Shown piece by piece: positions 36,254 through 43,495 of a stretch of DNA of 64,000 nt (within the stretch, counting starts at the first letter, position 1; every line of letters starts with the position of its first letter). Below the pieces are notes generated by a model. It had not been told where the DNA came from. It did no database searches and saw only the letters and a program-made list of their open reading frames with translations. The stretch spans positions 54,384 through 118,383 of the forward strand of contig NZ_QVML01000015.1 in the NCBI RefSeq assembly GCF_010501015.1, in the 5' to 3' direction. Both the position numbers and the translations under genes were made by a program. Origin of the DNA: Bacteroides sp. 214. GTDB lineage: Bacteria > Bacteroidota > Bacteroidia > Bacteroidales > Bacteroidaceae.

Positions 36254-37228
36254 TTATTTTTCTCTATACATCAAATTATGTATAAGCTCCTGCAATTCTT
36301 TTTTCTTTTCGGGTGCAACAGAAACGCGATTCAATGCGGTAACTGCTTTTTCATAATAGAAATTCATTTTCTCCTCACAAAGTTCTTTTATGCCCACCTG
36401 GTTGTAGATTGCCGTAACAGCGGCAATCTTCTCTTGCGGATTAACTTGTTGCGCACCTATCCACTGGTTTAACTCCCGAAGTTGTTCGGGATTTGCACGT
36501 TCAAGAACATTAATAAGCATATATGTTTTCTTATCGCACAGGATATCTCCTCCAATATTCTTGCCAAACACAGCCGGATCGCCATATACATCCAGATAAT
36601 CATCCTTCAATTGGAACGCCAGACCTACATTTATCCCGAACTCATACAACAAGTCGGCATCCTCCTGCGAGCTACCTCCTTGTATTGCTCCCATTTTCAG
36701 ACTGGCGGCAAGCAACACAGCCGTCTTTAAGCGAATCATTTCTATGTATTCTTCTTCTTTGACGTCATTGCGCTGTTCAAAATCCACATCGTATTGTTGT
36801 CCTTCGCATATTTCTGTTGCGGTTGCACTAAATAAGTCCAACACCTGCTTCAAGTAGTGAACAGGACAAGCTGCAATATATTGATATGCCAACACCAGCA
36901 TCAAATCGCCCGATAGGATTGCGGTATTATCATCCCACACCTTATGTACAGTCTTTCTGCCGCGGCGCATATCCGCCCTATCCATAAGGTCGTCATGAAG
37001 CAATGTGTAATTATGAAATATTTCGATACCGGCAGCCGGAGCATATACTTCTTCTACCTTATCTTTATAAAGATTATATGCCATAAGCATCAACACCGGA
37101 CGAATACGTTTTCCACCTGCTGCCAATATATATTCAATCGGCTCGTAAAGTCCTTTTGGTGCTTTCACTATCTGCATAGCCGAAAAGTATGCATTTATCT
37201 GCTCCTGTAATTGTATTGTTGTAAACAT
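36254..37228 (-). CDS. Polyprenyl diphosphate synthase (trans-prenyltransferase)
   Basis: A 324-residue isoprenyl diphosphate synthase that elongates allylic diphosphates with isopentenyl diphosphate. The first Asp-rich motif is LLHDDLMDRADMRRGRKTVH (about residue 83) and the second QLKDDYLDVYGD (about 205); GGKRIRPVLMLMAY is also typical. Chain length (farnesyl, geranylgeranyl or longer) cannot be fixed, although the position of small residues before the first motif would permit medium-chain products for menaquinone. It lies between tonB (79 bases downstream of its stop) and the unknown gene. ispH at 39.9 kb belongs to the same pathway. Confidence 0.92.
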   Translation of the reverse strand: MFTTIQLQEQINAYFSAMQIVKAPKGLYEPIEYILAAGGKRIRPVLMLMAYNLYKDKVEEVYAPAAGIEIFHNYTLLHDDLMDRADMRRGRKTVHKVWDDNTAILSGDLMLVLAYQYIAACPVHYLKQVLDLFSATATEICEGQQYDVDFEQRNDVKEEEYIEMIRLKTAVLLAASLKMGAIQGGSSQEDADLLYEFGINVGLAFQLKDDYLDVYGDPAVFGKNIGGDILCDKKTYMLINVLERANPEQLRELNQWIGAQQVNPQEKIAAVTAIYNQVGIKELCEEKMNFYYEKAVTALNRVSVAPEKKKELQELIHNLMYREK

Positions 37229-37264
37229 AGGCGCTAATATAGTGATAAAAATTCAAATCAAAAA

Positions 37265-37289
37265 AAAAGGTTGCTAAAAGCAACCTTTT
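37265..37289 (-). terminator. Terminator after tonB
   Basis: AAAAGGTTGC and GCAACCTTTT form a perfect 10-base stem with a 5-base loop, about 19 bases past the tonB stop on the minus strand, followed there by a T-run. Confidence 0.85.
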
Positions 37290-37307
37290 CTATTCATTTA
37301 TTACATT

Positions 37308-37991
37308 TTACTGCAATCTAAATCTTACTGGCACAGTGTATTTTACACGTACTGCCTTACCTCTTTGCATACCGGGTTTCCACTTAGGCATGGTCTTAAT
37401 TACGCGCATAGCTTCTTTATCCAAGTAAGGGTCTACACCACGTAATACAACCGGATCTACTACAGAACCGTCGCGATTAACAACGAACTGAATAGTAACC
37501 GTACCTTGCGTTCCGTTTTCTGCTGCGATAGAAGGGTACTTAATGTTTTTGCTGAGGAAGCTCATCAAAGCCGACATACCACCCGGGAACTCGGGAGACT
37601 GTTCTACAACTTCAAAGATTTCATCTTCATTAACTTCTTCTTCTACAACAACAGGAGCTACGTACTTAACCTCCACTTTTTCGCCCGTATCTTCCGACTG
37701 AATCTGAACATTGCTTTCAACTTCTACGTCGTCTTCCACAATATTGAGGGTTTCAGCCGCTTGGGGCACCTCTGGGGGTGGTGGCGGTGGCTGTACTTCT
37801 TGAACTGTTATAGGAACGATTTCCTCCTCGAATACATGCTCAGTCAATGCCTGGCTTGTATCAATTACCTTGTCTCTTTCAGACCATTCGAAAGCAACGA
37901 ACATAAAGGCAAGTACCATTACATAGCCTAACAATAGCCACGTAAATCTCTTTCCTTCAAGATCTGCTTTAGGTGATTTTTTAACTTCCAT
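37308..37991 (-). CDS. tonB: Energy transducer TonB
   Basis: A 227-residue TonB. I start at the ATG giving MEVKKSPKADLEGKRF, since the upstream extension of the frame is A/T-rich and unlike TonB. One membrane helix (WLLLGYVMVLAFMFVAFEW), a proline/valine/glutamate-rich spacer (VQEVQPPPPPPEVPQ and following acidic stretch) and a C-terminal TonB domain (SPEFPGGMSALMSFLSKNIKYP ... GTVTIQFVVNRDGSVVDPVVLRG ... RVKYTVPVRFRL) are clear. It transmits ExbB/ExbD energy to outer-membrane receptors such as the one encoded at 47.4 kb. It heads a minus-strand row of genes. Confidence 0.95.
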   Translation of the reverse strand: MEVKKSPKADLEGKRFTWLLLGYVMVLAFMFVAFEWSERDKVIDTSQALTEHVFEEEIVPITVQEVQPPPPPPEVPQAAETLNIVEDDVEVESNVQIQSEDTGEKVEVKYVAPVVVEEEVNEDEIFEVVEQSPEFPGGMSALMSFLSKNIKYPSIAAENGTQGTVTIQFVVNRDGSVVDPVVLRGVDPYLDKEAMRVIKTMPKWKPGMQRGKAVRVKYTVPVRFRLQ

Positions 37992-38200
37992 GATATTATT
38001 TATTAAAATAAAAAATGTGTCTCTCTTTTTGGCAAATATAATCTTAATATTAATATAGGTGCCAATATGGAACTCTTTTTCATACAAAACGCATGTTTTT
38101 TGTATTTTTTAAAGCTTCCTGCACGCCAAAAGCGCAATTTCTACGTTAGCTTATTCAGCAAAGAGTGCGCAAATATAATTCAGTTATTTTAATAAAGCGT

Positions 38201-38208
38201 ATATTTGA
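38201..38208 (+). promoter_or_regulatory. -7 box of the porQ promoter
   Basis: TATATTTG lies 17 bases before the porQ ATG at 38226 and supports that start rather than the one 21 bases upstream, which would overlap the box. Confidence 0.45.
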
Positions 38209-38225
38209 CGCGAATTTTAATCAAA

Positions 38226-39173
38226 ATGATAAAAAATAGTTTTCTATTATTTCTGCTTTTACTAATGGTGTTTCCTGCAACCGCGCAGAACAGTAACAAG
38301 GTATTTCACTTTTTAGAATTACCGGTTTCGGCGCGTGCCGCTGCGCTGGGAGGAGAGAATATATCCATTGTTGAAGATGACCTGACGATGGCGGTACACA
38401 ACCCGGCACTCCTTTCGTACGTTAGCAACAAAAGCCTTAACCTCAACTATATGAGCTACATAGAGGGCGCCAAAGTAGGAAGCGCTGCTTATTCCCGTTT
38501 GTTAGGAACACGCTCTGCGTGGGCTGTTACCGCACAGTATATGGATTACGGAAAGATGTACGAAACAAATGACGAGAGCACCATACTGGGAGAATTTTCG
38601 GCAAAAGACATTGCTATTGCAGGTATCTACTCATACGATCTGAGCGACTATTGGAGCGGCGGTGTAAAAATAAACCTTATTTATGCCGACTATCACGAAT
38701 ACAACTCGTTTGCCATCGGTAGCGACTTAGGGCTGAACTACCTCAACGAAGATAAAGGTTTCTCTTTCTCTATGGTTGTACGCAATCTTGGCGGACAGAT
38801 AAAAACATTCGAAGACAAGAACGAAAGTCTGCCCGTTAACGTTCAGGTTGGCGTCAGTCAAGCGTTTGCGCACGCACCTTTCCGCATATCACTCACATTG
38901 AATAAACTGAATGACTGGGATGGGGCGGTAAACAAGAAGCTTGCCAACCATGTTATTATAGGAGCAGATTTTCTGCCTACAAACAATTTATATGTATCAC
39001 TGGGATATAATTTTGGGCGAGCAGACGAAATGAAAATCAAAGACTCGGCTCATGGAGCAGGGTTTTCGGTAGGTGCAGGCATCCAGGTAAAGCGATTTAA
39101 GCTGGGCATGGCGTATGCCAAGTACCACACTTCGGCTTCTTCCTTATTATTTAACTTAGCAATGGTGTTGTAG
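38226..39173 (+). CDS. porQ: Type IX secretion system protein PorQ
   Basis: A 315-residue outer-membrane beta-barrel of the PorV/PorQ (FadL-like) family. It has a signal peptide (MIKNSFLLFLLLLMVFPATAQ) and the family start FHFLELPVSARAAALGGENISIVEDDLTMAVHNPALLS, then repeated amphipathic strands and a C-terminal strand ending in LLFNLAMVL. PorQ helps attach or process type IX cargo at the cell surface. The arrangement porQ-cmk-ispH-pfkA is conserved in Bacteroidales as far as I know. With the PorE-like gene at 1.9 kb it suggests a working or ancestral type IX system, though the core porKLMN genes lie outside the window. Confidence 0.88.
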   Translation: MIKNSFLLFLLLLMVFPATAQNSNKVFHFLELPVSARAAALGGENISIVEDDLTMAVHNPALLSYVSNKSLNLNYMSYIEGAKVGSAAYSRLLGTRSAWAVTAQYMDYGKMYETNDESTILGEFSAKDIAIAGIYSYDLSDYWSGGVKINLIYADYHEYNSFAIGSDLGLNYLNEDKGFSFSMVVRNLGGQIKTFEDKNESLPVNVQVGVSQAFAHAPFRISLTLNKLNDWDGAVNKKLANHVIIGADFLPTNNLYVSLGYNFGRADEMKIKDSAHGAGFSVGAGIQVKRFKLGMAYAKYHTSASSLLFNLAMVL

Positions 39174-39194
39174 TATAACACTCTATTTGAACAG

Positions 39195-39890
39195 ATGAAA
39201 AAAATAACAATCGCAATAGACGGCTTTTCCTCCAGCGGAAAAAGTACCATGGCAAAAGACCTGGCAAAAGAAATAGGCTACATTTACATAGATAGTGGCG
39301 CTATGTATCGTGCTGTAACATTATACAGTATAGAACATGGAATTTTTGACGGTGAACAAATGAACGCCGAGGAGCTGAAGAAGCAAATGAACAACATTCA
39401 CATCTCATTCCAAGTCAATGCCCAAACACAGCGTCCGGACACTTACCTGAACGGTGTAAATGTAGAAGGTCGCATACGCAGTATGGAGGTATCGGCAAAG
39501 GTTAGTCCCATTGCCACACTGGATTTTGTACGCGAAGCCATGGTAGCGCAACAACAAGAGATGGGCAAAGCCAAAGGCATTGTGATGGATGGCAGAGACA
39601 TTGGCACTACGGTCTTTCCCGACGCCGAACTGAAGATATTCGTAACAGCCTCGCCCGAAACACGCGCGCAAAGACGCTTCGACGAGCTTACTGCCAAAGG
39701 ACAACAAGTGAGTTACGAAGAGATTCTGGCAAATGTAAAAGAGCGCGACCATATAGACCAAAGTCGTGACGTTAGTCCGCTTCGTAAGGCAGACGACGCC
39801 ATAGAACTCGACAACAGCCACATGAGCATCGCCGAACAAAAGGAGTGGCTCATGCAAGCTTTCCGAAGAGCAACCAATACCTCGTTATAA
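39195..39890 (+). CDS. cmk: Cytidylate kinase
   Basis: Phosphorylates CMP and dCMP with ATP. The 231-residue protein has the P-loop [19 protein letters not shown] at its N-terminus, the CMP-binding [46 protein letters not shown] (lid region) and DRSRDVSPL-like lid motif [15 protein letters not shown]. It lies 21 bases after porQ and 7 bases before ispH, so the three are likely one transcript. Confidence 0.96.
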   Translation: MKKITIAIDGFSSSGKSTMAKDLAKEIGYIYIDSGAMYRAVTLYSIEHGIFDGEQMNAEELKKQMNNIHISFQVNAQTQRPDTYLNGVNVEGRIRSMEVSAKVSPIATLDFVREAMVAQQQEMGKAKGIVMDGRDIGTTVFPDAELKIFVTASPETRAQRRFDELTAKGQQVSYEEILANVKERDHIDQSRDVSPLRKADDAIELDNSHMSIAEQKEWLMQAFRRATNTSL

Positions 39891-39897
39891 TAACATC

Positions 39898-40773
39898 GTG
39901 GCACATACTATCAAGGTAGAAATAGACAAAGGGTCGGGGTTTTGTTTTGGTGTAGTCAAAGCCATCAACAAAGCAGAAGAAGAACTGGCAAAAGGCAATA
40001 TACTTTATTGCCTTGGCGACATTGTGCACAACAGTCGCGAGGTGGAGCGTCTGAAAGAGCTTGGGCTTATCACCATTAATCACGAAGAGTTTAAAAAGCT
40101 TCGTCACGCCAAGGTATTACTCCGCGCGCACGGCGAGCCACCCGAAACATACGCGATTGCCCGCAAGAACGATATTGAAATTATTGACGCCACCTGCCCC
40201 GTAGTGCTGCAACTGCAAAACAAAATCAAACAAGAATTTATTGGAGAGAGCAGTAAAGAAAAGCAAATCGTTATTTACGGCAAAAAGGGTCATGCCGAAG
40301 TGCTTGGACTGGTAGGGCAAACCGAGAGCAAAGCTATTGTGATAGAAAGGCCCGAAGAGATAGAAAAACTCGACTTCACAAAAGATATCCGTTTATACTC
40401 GCAAACCACCAAATCGCTTGATGAGTTTCGCGAAATAGTAAAAAGCATCCAAGCACGTATTTCGCCTGCGGCAACATTCCAATACTACGACACCATCTGT
40501 CGCCAAGTAGCCAACCGCATGCCTAATATCCGCAATTTTGCTGCCTCGCACGACTTGGTGTTCTTCGTTAGCGGTAAGAAAAGTTCGAATGGTAAAATGC
40601 TGTTTGACGAGTGTCTTAAAGTCAACAAAAACACTTACTTGGTAGATAACAAAGACGAAATTGACGTTTCGTTACTCAAGAATGTACAATCCATAGGAAT
40701 ATGCGGAGCCACGTCCACCCCCAAATGGTTGATGGAGGAAATATATCAGTATATTACATCTTTGCTACAATAA
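39898..40773 (+). CDS. ispH: 4-hydroxy-3-methylbut-2-enyl diphosphate reductase
   Basis: Last enzyme of the MEP isoprenoid pathway, an Fe-S protein forming isopentenyl and dimethylallyl diphosphate. The 291-residue protein has the three cluster cysteines (GSGFCFGVV, DATCPVV and DTICRQVANR), the HGEPPE motif, and ends with ICGATSTPKWLMEEI. The start codon is GTG, 7 bases after the cmk stop. It is followed by a hairpin at 40787 and then pfkA with its own -7 box. Confidence 0.95.
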   Translation: MAHTIKVEIDKGSGFCFGVVKAINKAEEELAKGNILYCLGDIVHNSREVERLKELGLITINHEEFKKLRHAKVLLRAHGEPPETYAIARKNDIEIIDATCPVVLQLQNKIKQEFIGESSKEKQIVIYGKKGHAEVLGLVGQTESKAIVIERPEEIEKLDFTKDIRLYSQTTKSLDEFREIVKSIQARISPAATFQYYDTICRQVANRMPNIRNFAASHDLVFFVSGKKSSNGKMLFDECLKVNKNTYLVDNKDEIDVSLLKNVQSIGICGATSTPKWLMEEIYQYITSLLQ

Positions 40774-40786
40774 AGAACAAATTATC

Positions 40787-40807
40787 CTAAAATAGCTCCT
40801 ATTTTAG
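40787..40807 (+). terminator. A/T-rich hairpin after ispH
   Basis: CTAAAATAG and CTATTTTAG form a perfect 9-base stem with a 3-base loop 14 bases after the ispH stop. A weak U-tract makes terminator function likely but not certain. Confidence 0.55.
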
Positions 40808-40848
40808 TCAATTAGCGTTTAATAAACCCGTGTTTTTTGTCTTTTACG

Positions 40849-40856
40849 TATCTTTG
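40849..40856 (+). promoter_or_regulatory. -7 box of the pfkA promoter
   Basis: TATCTTTG matches TAnnTTTG and lies 24 bases before the pfkA ATG, after the ispH hairpin. Confidence 0.45.
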
Positions 40857-40880
40857 CGCGTTATAAAATAGAACGATTGT

Positions 40881-41861
40881 ATGGGAATAATAAAATGTAT
40901 AGGGATACTCACTTCGGGAGGAGACGCCCCCGGTATGAACGCAGCTATACGTGCGGTAACACGCGCGGCTATCTACAACGGACTCCGTGTTAAAGGTATA
41001 TACAGAGGATACAAAGGACTCGTCACCAATGAAATAGTAGAATTCAAAAGCCAGAACGTAAGTAACATCATTCAGTTGGGAGGAACTATACTGAAGACTG
41101 CCCGCTGCAAAGAATTCACCACCCCCGAAGGACGTAAGCTGGCATACGAAAACATGAAGGCACAAGAAATTGATGCACTCGTTGTTATTGGAGGAGATGG
41201 CTCCTTAACCGGCGCCCGCATCTTCGCGCAAGAGTTTGATGTTCCTTGTATCGGACTGCCCGGCACCATCGACAATGACCTGTTTGGTACCGACACGACC
41301 ATTGGATATGACACCGCACTCAATACCATTCTGGATGCCGTAGATAAAATTCGCGACACAGCAACCTCGCACGAACGACTCTTCTTTGTTGAAGTAATGG
41401 GACGTGACGCAGGATTCCTTGCCTTGAATGGTGCCATTGCCGCAGGAGCCGAAGCCGCTATCATTCCCGAATTCAGCACGGAAGTAGACCAACTGGAAGA
41501 ATTTATCAAGAACGGTTTCCGCAAATCCAAAAACAGCAGCATTGTGCTCGTTGCCGAAAGTGAGTTAACCGGAGGAGCCATGCACTATGCCGAACGTGTG
41601 AAGAATGAGTACCCGGGCTACGACGTACGTGTTACTATCCTTGGACATCTGCAACGTGGAGGAAGCCCCACTGCACACGACCGCATCTTAGCCAGTCGCT
41701 TGGGCTGTGCTGCCGTAGATGCCATTATGGAAGACCAGCGAAACGTAATGATAGGTGTAGAGAACAACGAAATTGTTTACGTTCCATTCTCCAAAGCTAT
41801 TAAAAACGACAAACCCATCAACCGCGACCTCGTTAATGTGTTGCGGGAGCTATCCATTTAG
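40881..41861 (+). CDS. pfkA: ATP-dependent 6-phosphofructokinase
   Basis: Phosphorylates fructose-6-phosphate to fructose-1,6-bisphosphate. The 326-residue protein has [18 protein letters not shown] (ATP site), [10 protein letters not shown] (the GGDGS motif of ATP-dependent enzymes), [22 protein letters not shown] (catalytic Asp), [12 protein letters not shown] and [15 protein letters not shown]. Length and motifs are those of group A bacterial ATP-PFK, not the pyrophosphate-dependent type. It ends 31 bases before the start of the repeat unit of the RAYT element. Confidence 0.96.
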   Translation: MGIIKCIGILTSGGDAPGMNAAIRAVTRAAIYNGLRVKGIYRGYKGLVTNEIVEFKSQNVSNIIQLGGTILKTARCKEFTTPEGRKLAYENMKAQEIDALVVIGGDGSLTGARIFAQEFDVPCIGLPGTIDNDLFGTDTTIGYDTALNTILDAVDKIRDTATSHERLFFVEVMGRDAGFLALNGAIAAGAEAAIIPEFSTEVDQLEEFIKNGFRKSKNSSIVLVAESELTGGAMHYAERVKNEYPGYDVRVTILGHLQRGGSPTAHDRILASRLGCAAVDAIMEDQRNVMIGVENNEIVYVPFSKAIKNDKPINRDLVNVLRELSI

Positions 41862-41930
41862 TCCGATAATTTCTTAATTTTTTAGAGTAAGCGCTGAAAG
41901 CGGTATATGATACCAGATTGATACATTCGC

Positions 41931-42096
41931 ACGTTTGTACATTCGTATGTTTGCACATTTGCACATTCGTATGTTTGTGCGTTTGTACGTTTGCACATTT
42001 GCACATTTGCATGTTTGTATGTTTGTATGTTGGTACATTCGTATGTTGGTATATTCGTATGTTTGTACATTCGTATGTTTGTACGTTTGTGCGTTT
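41931..42096. repeat. Left array of degenerate 8-bp units
   Basis: About 20 consecutive 8-base words of the form G(T/C)(A/G)(C/T)(A/G)TT(T/C/G), mainly GTACATTC, GTATGTTT, GTACGTTT, GCACATTT and GTATGTTG, in no fixed order. The array starts after GATTGATACATTC and ends at GTGCGTTTACC, just before a forward REP. No stop codons occur in most frames, which produces spurious reading frames rich in Thr-Asn-Val-Gln or Val-Cys-Thr-Phe. Confidence 0.85.
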
Positions 42097-42109
42097 ACCA
42101 CTTGCCATA

Positions 42110-42213
42110 GCGCTGAAGGCGCGGCATACTTAGCCTAGGGTGAGCAAGCGAAGCGCGCGTAACCCTAGGTTTAGAACAGGCGCACAGGATTAAGCTCTGA
42201 AAGAGCGACACAA
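42110..42213 (+). repeat. REP-like three-hairpin repeat R1
   Basis: Three successive palindromes: GCGCTGAAGGCGC; CCTAGGGT ... ACCCTAGG, with an inner GCGCGC-rich loop; and GCTCTGAAAGAGC followed by GACACAA. The right end is 4 bases from the stop codon of the transposase. Copies R2 to R7 occur at 42723, 43191, 46337, 46451, 56492 and 56614. Confidence 0.85.
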
Positions 42214-42216
42214 TAA

Positions 42217-42669
42217 TTAATCCGTCCACAAATATTTTTCATCATATTCTATTCCATATTCCTTCAGAAACACAATGTATTCCTCCTGGAACGTACGTTG
42301 TTTATGGTGCTCCTCCTGATTTTTGATATACGTAGCTGTGGCTTCGCGCACTGATTGGCTAACAGAAAAACCTGCGTATCCTTTTTGCCATTCAAAGTTA
42401 CGGTAGTATGGTTTAAGGTCCTTCATCCATTTGCTACTGGCGGTCTTTATGGTTCTCACAAACTCTGCTAACGCCATGTTTTTTGAGAGAATACACAAAA
42501 CGTGTATATGGTCGGGCATTCCATTAATACAGATAGGGATAGAACCTGTTTTTGATATTACACCTGCGATATAGGCGCAAAGTTCATTTTTATCAGTTGG
42601 ATATATACGGTTGTCGCCTTTCGTGTGGTAGATGATGTGGACATATAGTTGGGATAGGGATTGAGACAT
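42217..42669 (-). CDS. REP-associated tyrosine transposase, IS200/Y1 type
   Basis: A 150-residue single-strand DNA transposase of the Y1 HUH family (PF01797-like). The HUH pair is in GMPDHIHVLC (about residue 53); the catalytic tyrosine should be that of ATYIKNQEEHHKQRTFQEEY (about 115). The N-terminus SQLYVHIIYHTKGD is typical of this family. Size and the EEHH...FQEEY tail match the IS200-like proteins that in Bacteroidota and Proteobacteria act as RAYTs on REP sequences. The gene lies between inverted REPs, 4 bases from R1 at its 3' end and 53 from R2 at its 5' end. It appears intact. Confidence 0.88.
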   Translation of the reverse strand: MSQSLSQLYVHIIYHTKGDNRIYPTDKNELCAYIAGVISKTGSIPICINGMPDHIHVLCILSKNMALAEFVRTIKTASSKWMKDLKPYYRNFEWQKGYAGFSVSQSVREATATYIKNQEEHHKQRTFQEEYIVFLKEYGIEYDEKYLWTD

Positions 42670-42722
42670 AATTTAATCGTTTTTGGGTTGGGGGTGTAAA
42701 TGTACGTAATAAGTTTGAATTT

Positions 42723-42825
42723 TGTGCCGCTCTTTCAGAGCTTGTTCCTGTGTGTCTTTCTAAACCTAGGGTTACGCGCGCTTTGCTCGCTCACCCTAGG
42801 CTAAATATGTCGCGCTTTCAGCGCT
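42723..42825 (-). repeat. REP-like repeat R2 (inverted)
   Basis: The same three-hairpin element as R1 in opposite orientation, upstream of the transposase. It reads, on the plus strand, GTGCCGCTCTTTCAGAGC, then CCTAGGGT ... ACCCTAGG, then GCGCTTTCAGCGC. Confidence 0.85.
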
Positions 42826-42842
42826 ATATGATACTATATTGA

Positions 42843-43178
42843 TACATTCGTATGTTTGCATTTTTGTATGTTAGTACATTCGTATGTTTGTACGTTTGCA
42901 CATTCGCACGTTTGTACGTTTGCATGTTTGCACATTCGCATGTTTGTACATTTGCATTTTTGTATGTTGGTACATTCGTATGTTTGTACATTCGTACGTT
43001 TGCATATTCGTATGTTTGTACATTCGTATGTTTGTACGTTTGTACATTCGCATGTTTGTACGTTTGCATTTTTGTATGTTGGTACATTCGTACGTTTGTA
43101 TGTTTGCATTTTTGTACATTCGCACGTTTGCACATTCGCATTTTCGTATGTTGGTACATTCGTATGTTTGTGCGTTTA
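42843..43178. repeat. Right array of degenerate 8-bp units
   Basis: About 42 words of 8 bases drawn from a small vocabulary (GTACATTC, GTATGTTT, GTACGTTT, GCACATTC, GCATGTTT, GCATTTTT, GTATGTTG), without a fixed higher-order period. Except for one TTAG near 42871, no stop codon occurs in any of the six frames. It starts after GATACATTC and ends at GTGCGTTTACC like the left array, followed by REP R3. Confidence 0.87.
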
Positions 43179-43190
43179 CCACTTGCCATA

Positions 43191-43294
43191 GCGCTGAAGG
43201 CGCGGCATATTTAGCCTAGGGTGAGCAAGCGAAGCGCGCGTAACCCTAGGTTTAGAACAGACACACAGGATTAAGCTCTGAAAGAGCGGCACAA
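43191..43294 (+). repeat. REP-like repeat R3
   Basis: Forward copy nearly identical to R1 (GCGCTGAAGGCGC, CCTAGGGT ... ACCCTAGG, GCTCTGAAAGAGC, GGCACAA). It closes the composite unit on the right, 52 bases before the hairpin of the 22-bp repeat family. Confidence 0.85.
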
Positions 43295-43311
43295 TATGAG
43301 CAAATAGCAAG

Positions 43312-43432
43312 GTGCCTATGGAAATTTATGCCATAAGCATCTTCCCCGCGAGACTATGGCTCAAAGGTCGTGAGCCATAGTCTCGCGACCCAAATGCCTA
43401 TAGCATTCGGTGCTCGTGCCATAGGCAGATTG
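43312..43432 (+). repeat. 22-bp repeat family, locus 3, with a 17-bp hairpin
   Basis: Contains words TGCCTATGG, ATGCCATAAGCAT, AATGCCTATAGCATT and GCCATAGGCA. In the middle CGCGAGACTATGGCTCA (43347-43363) and its exact complement (43371-43387) form a 17-base perfect stem with a 7-base loop. It lies 60-180 bases upstream of the helicase gene, so the hairpin may be in its leader. Confidence 0.75.
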
Positions 43433-43495
43433 AAACAAACAAATACCCCCATTAATTTGCAGAAAACTAAAATAAACGGTAAACTTGCAACAACA

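Larger units (their letters stand above)
41892..43294. mobile_element. Composite RAYT/REP unit with two 8-bp arrays
   Basis: In order: a short GCGCTGAAAGC start (41891-41901), an array of 8-bp units (about 41931-42096), a forward REP (42110-42213), the transposase gene on the minus strand (42217-42669), an inverted REP (42723-42825), a second, longer 8-bp array (about 42843-43178), and a forward REP (43191-43294). The two halves share the boundary word GTGCGTTTACCACTTGCCATA before each forward REP. Transposase and inverted REP-like hairpins together are the arrangement of REP-associated tyrosine transposases. I see no target duplications, so the outer limits are those of the repeats. Confidence 0.8.

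Noticed and set aside
42843..43178. CRISPR array
   Set aside because: The unit is 8 bp, the words vary, there are no unique spacers of 25-45 bp and no cas genes.
41833..43219. Reading frames of 60-121 codons on both strands across the 8-bp arrays
   Set aside because: They arise because the 8-bp words contain no stop codon in almost any frame; the translations are low-complexity (TNVQTYK- or VCTFVCL-like) in all six frames at once, which real genes would not be.
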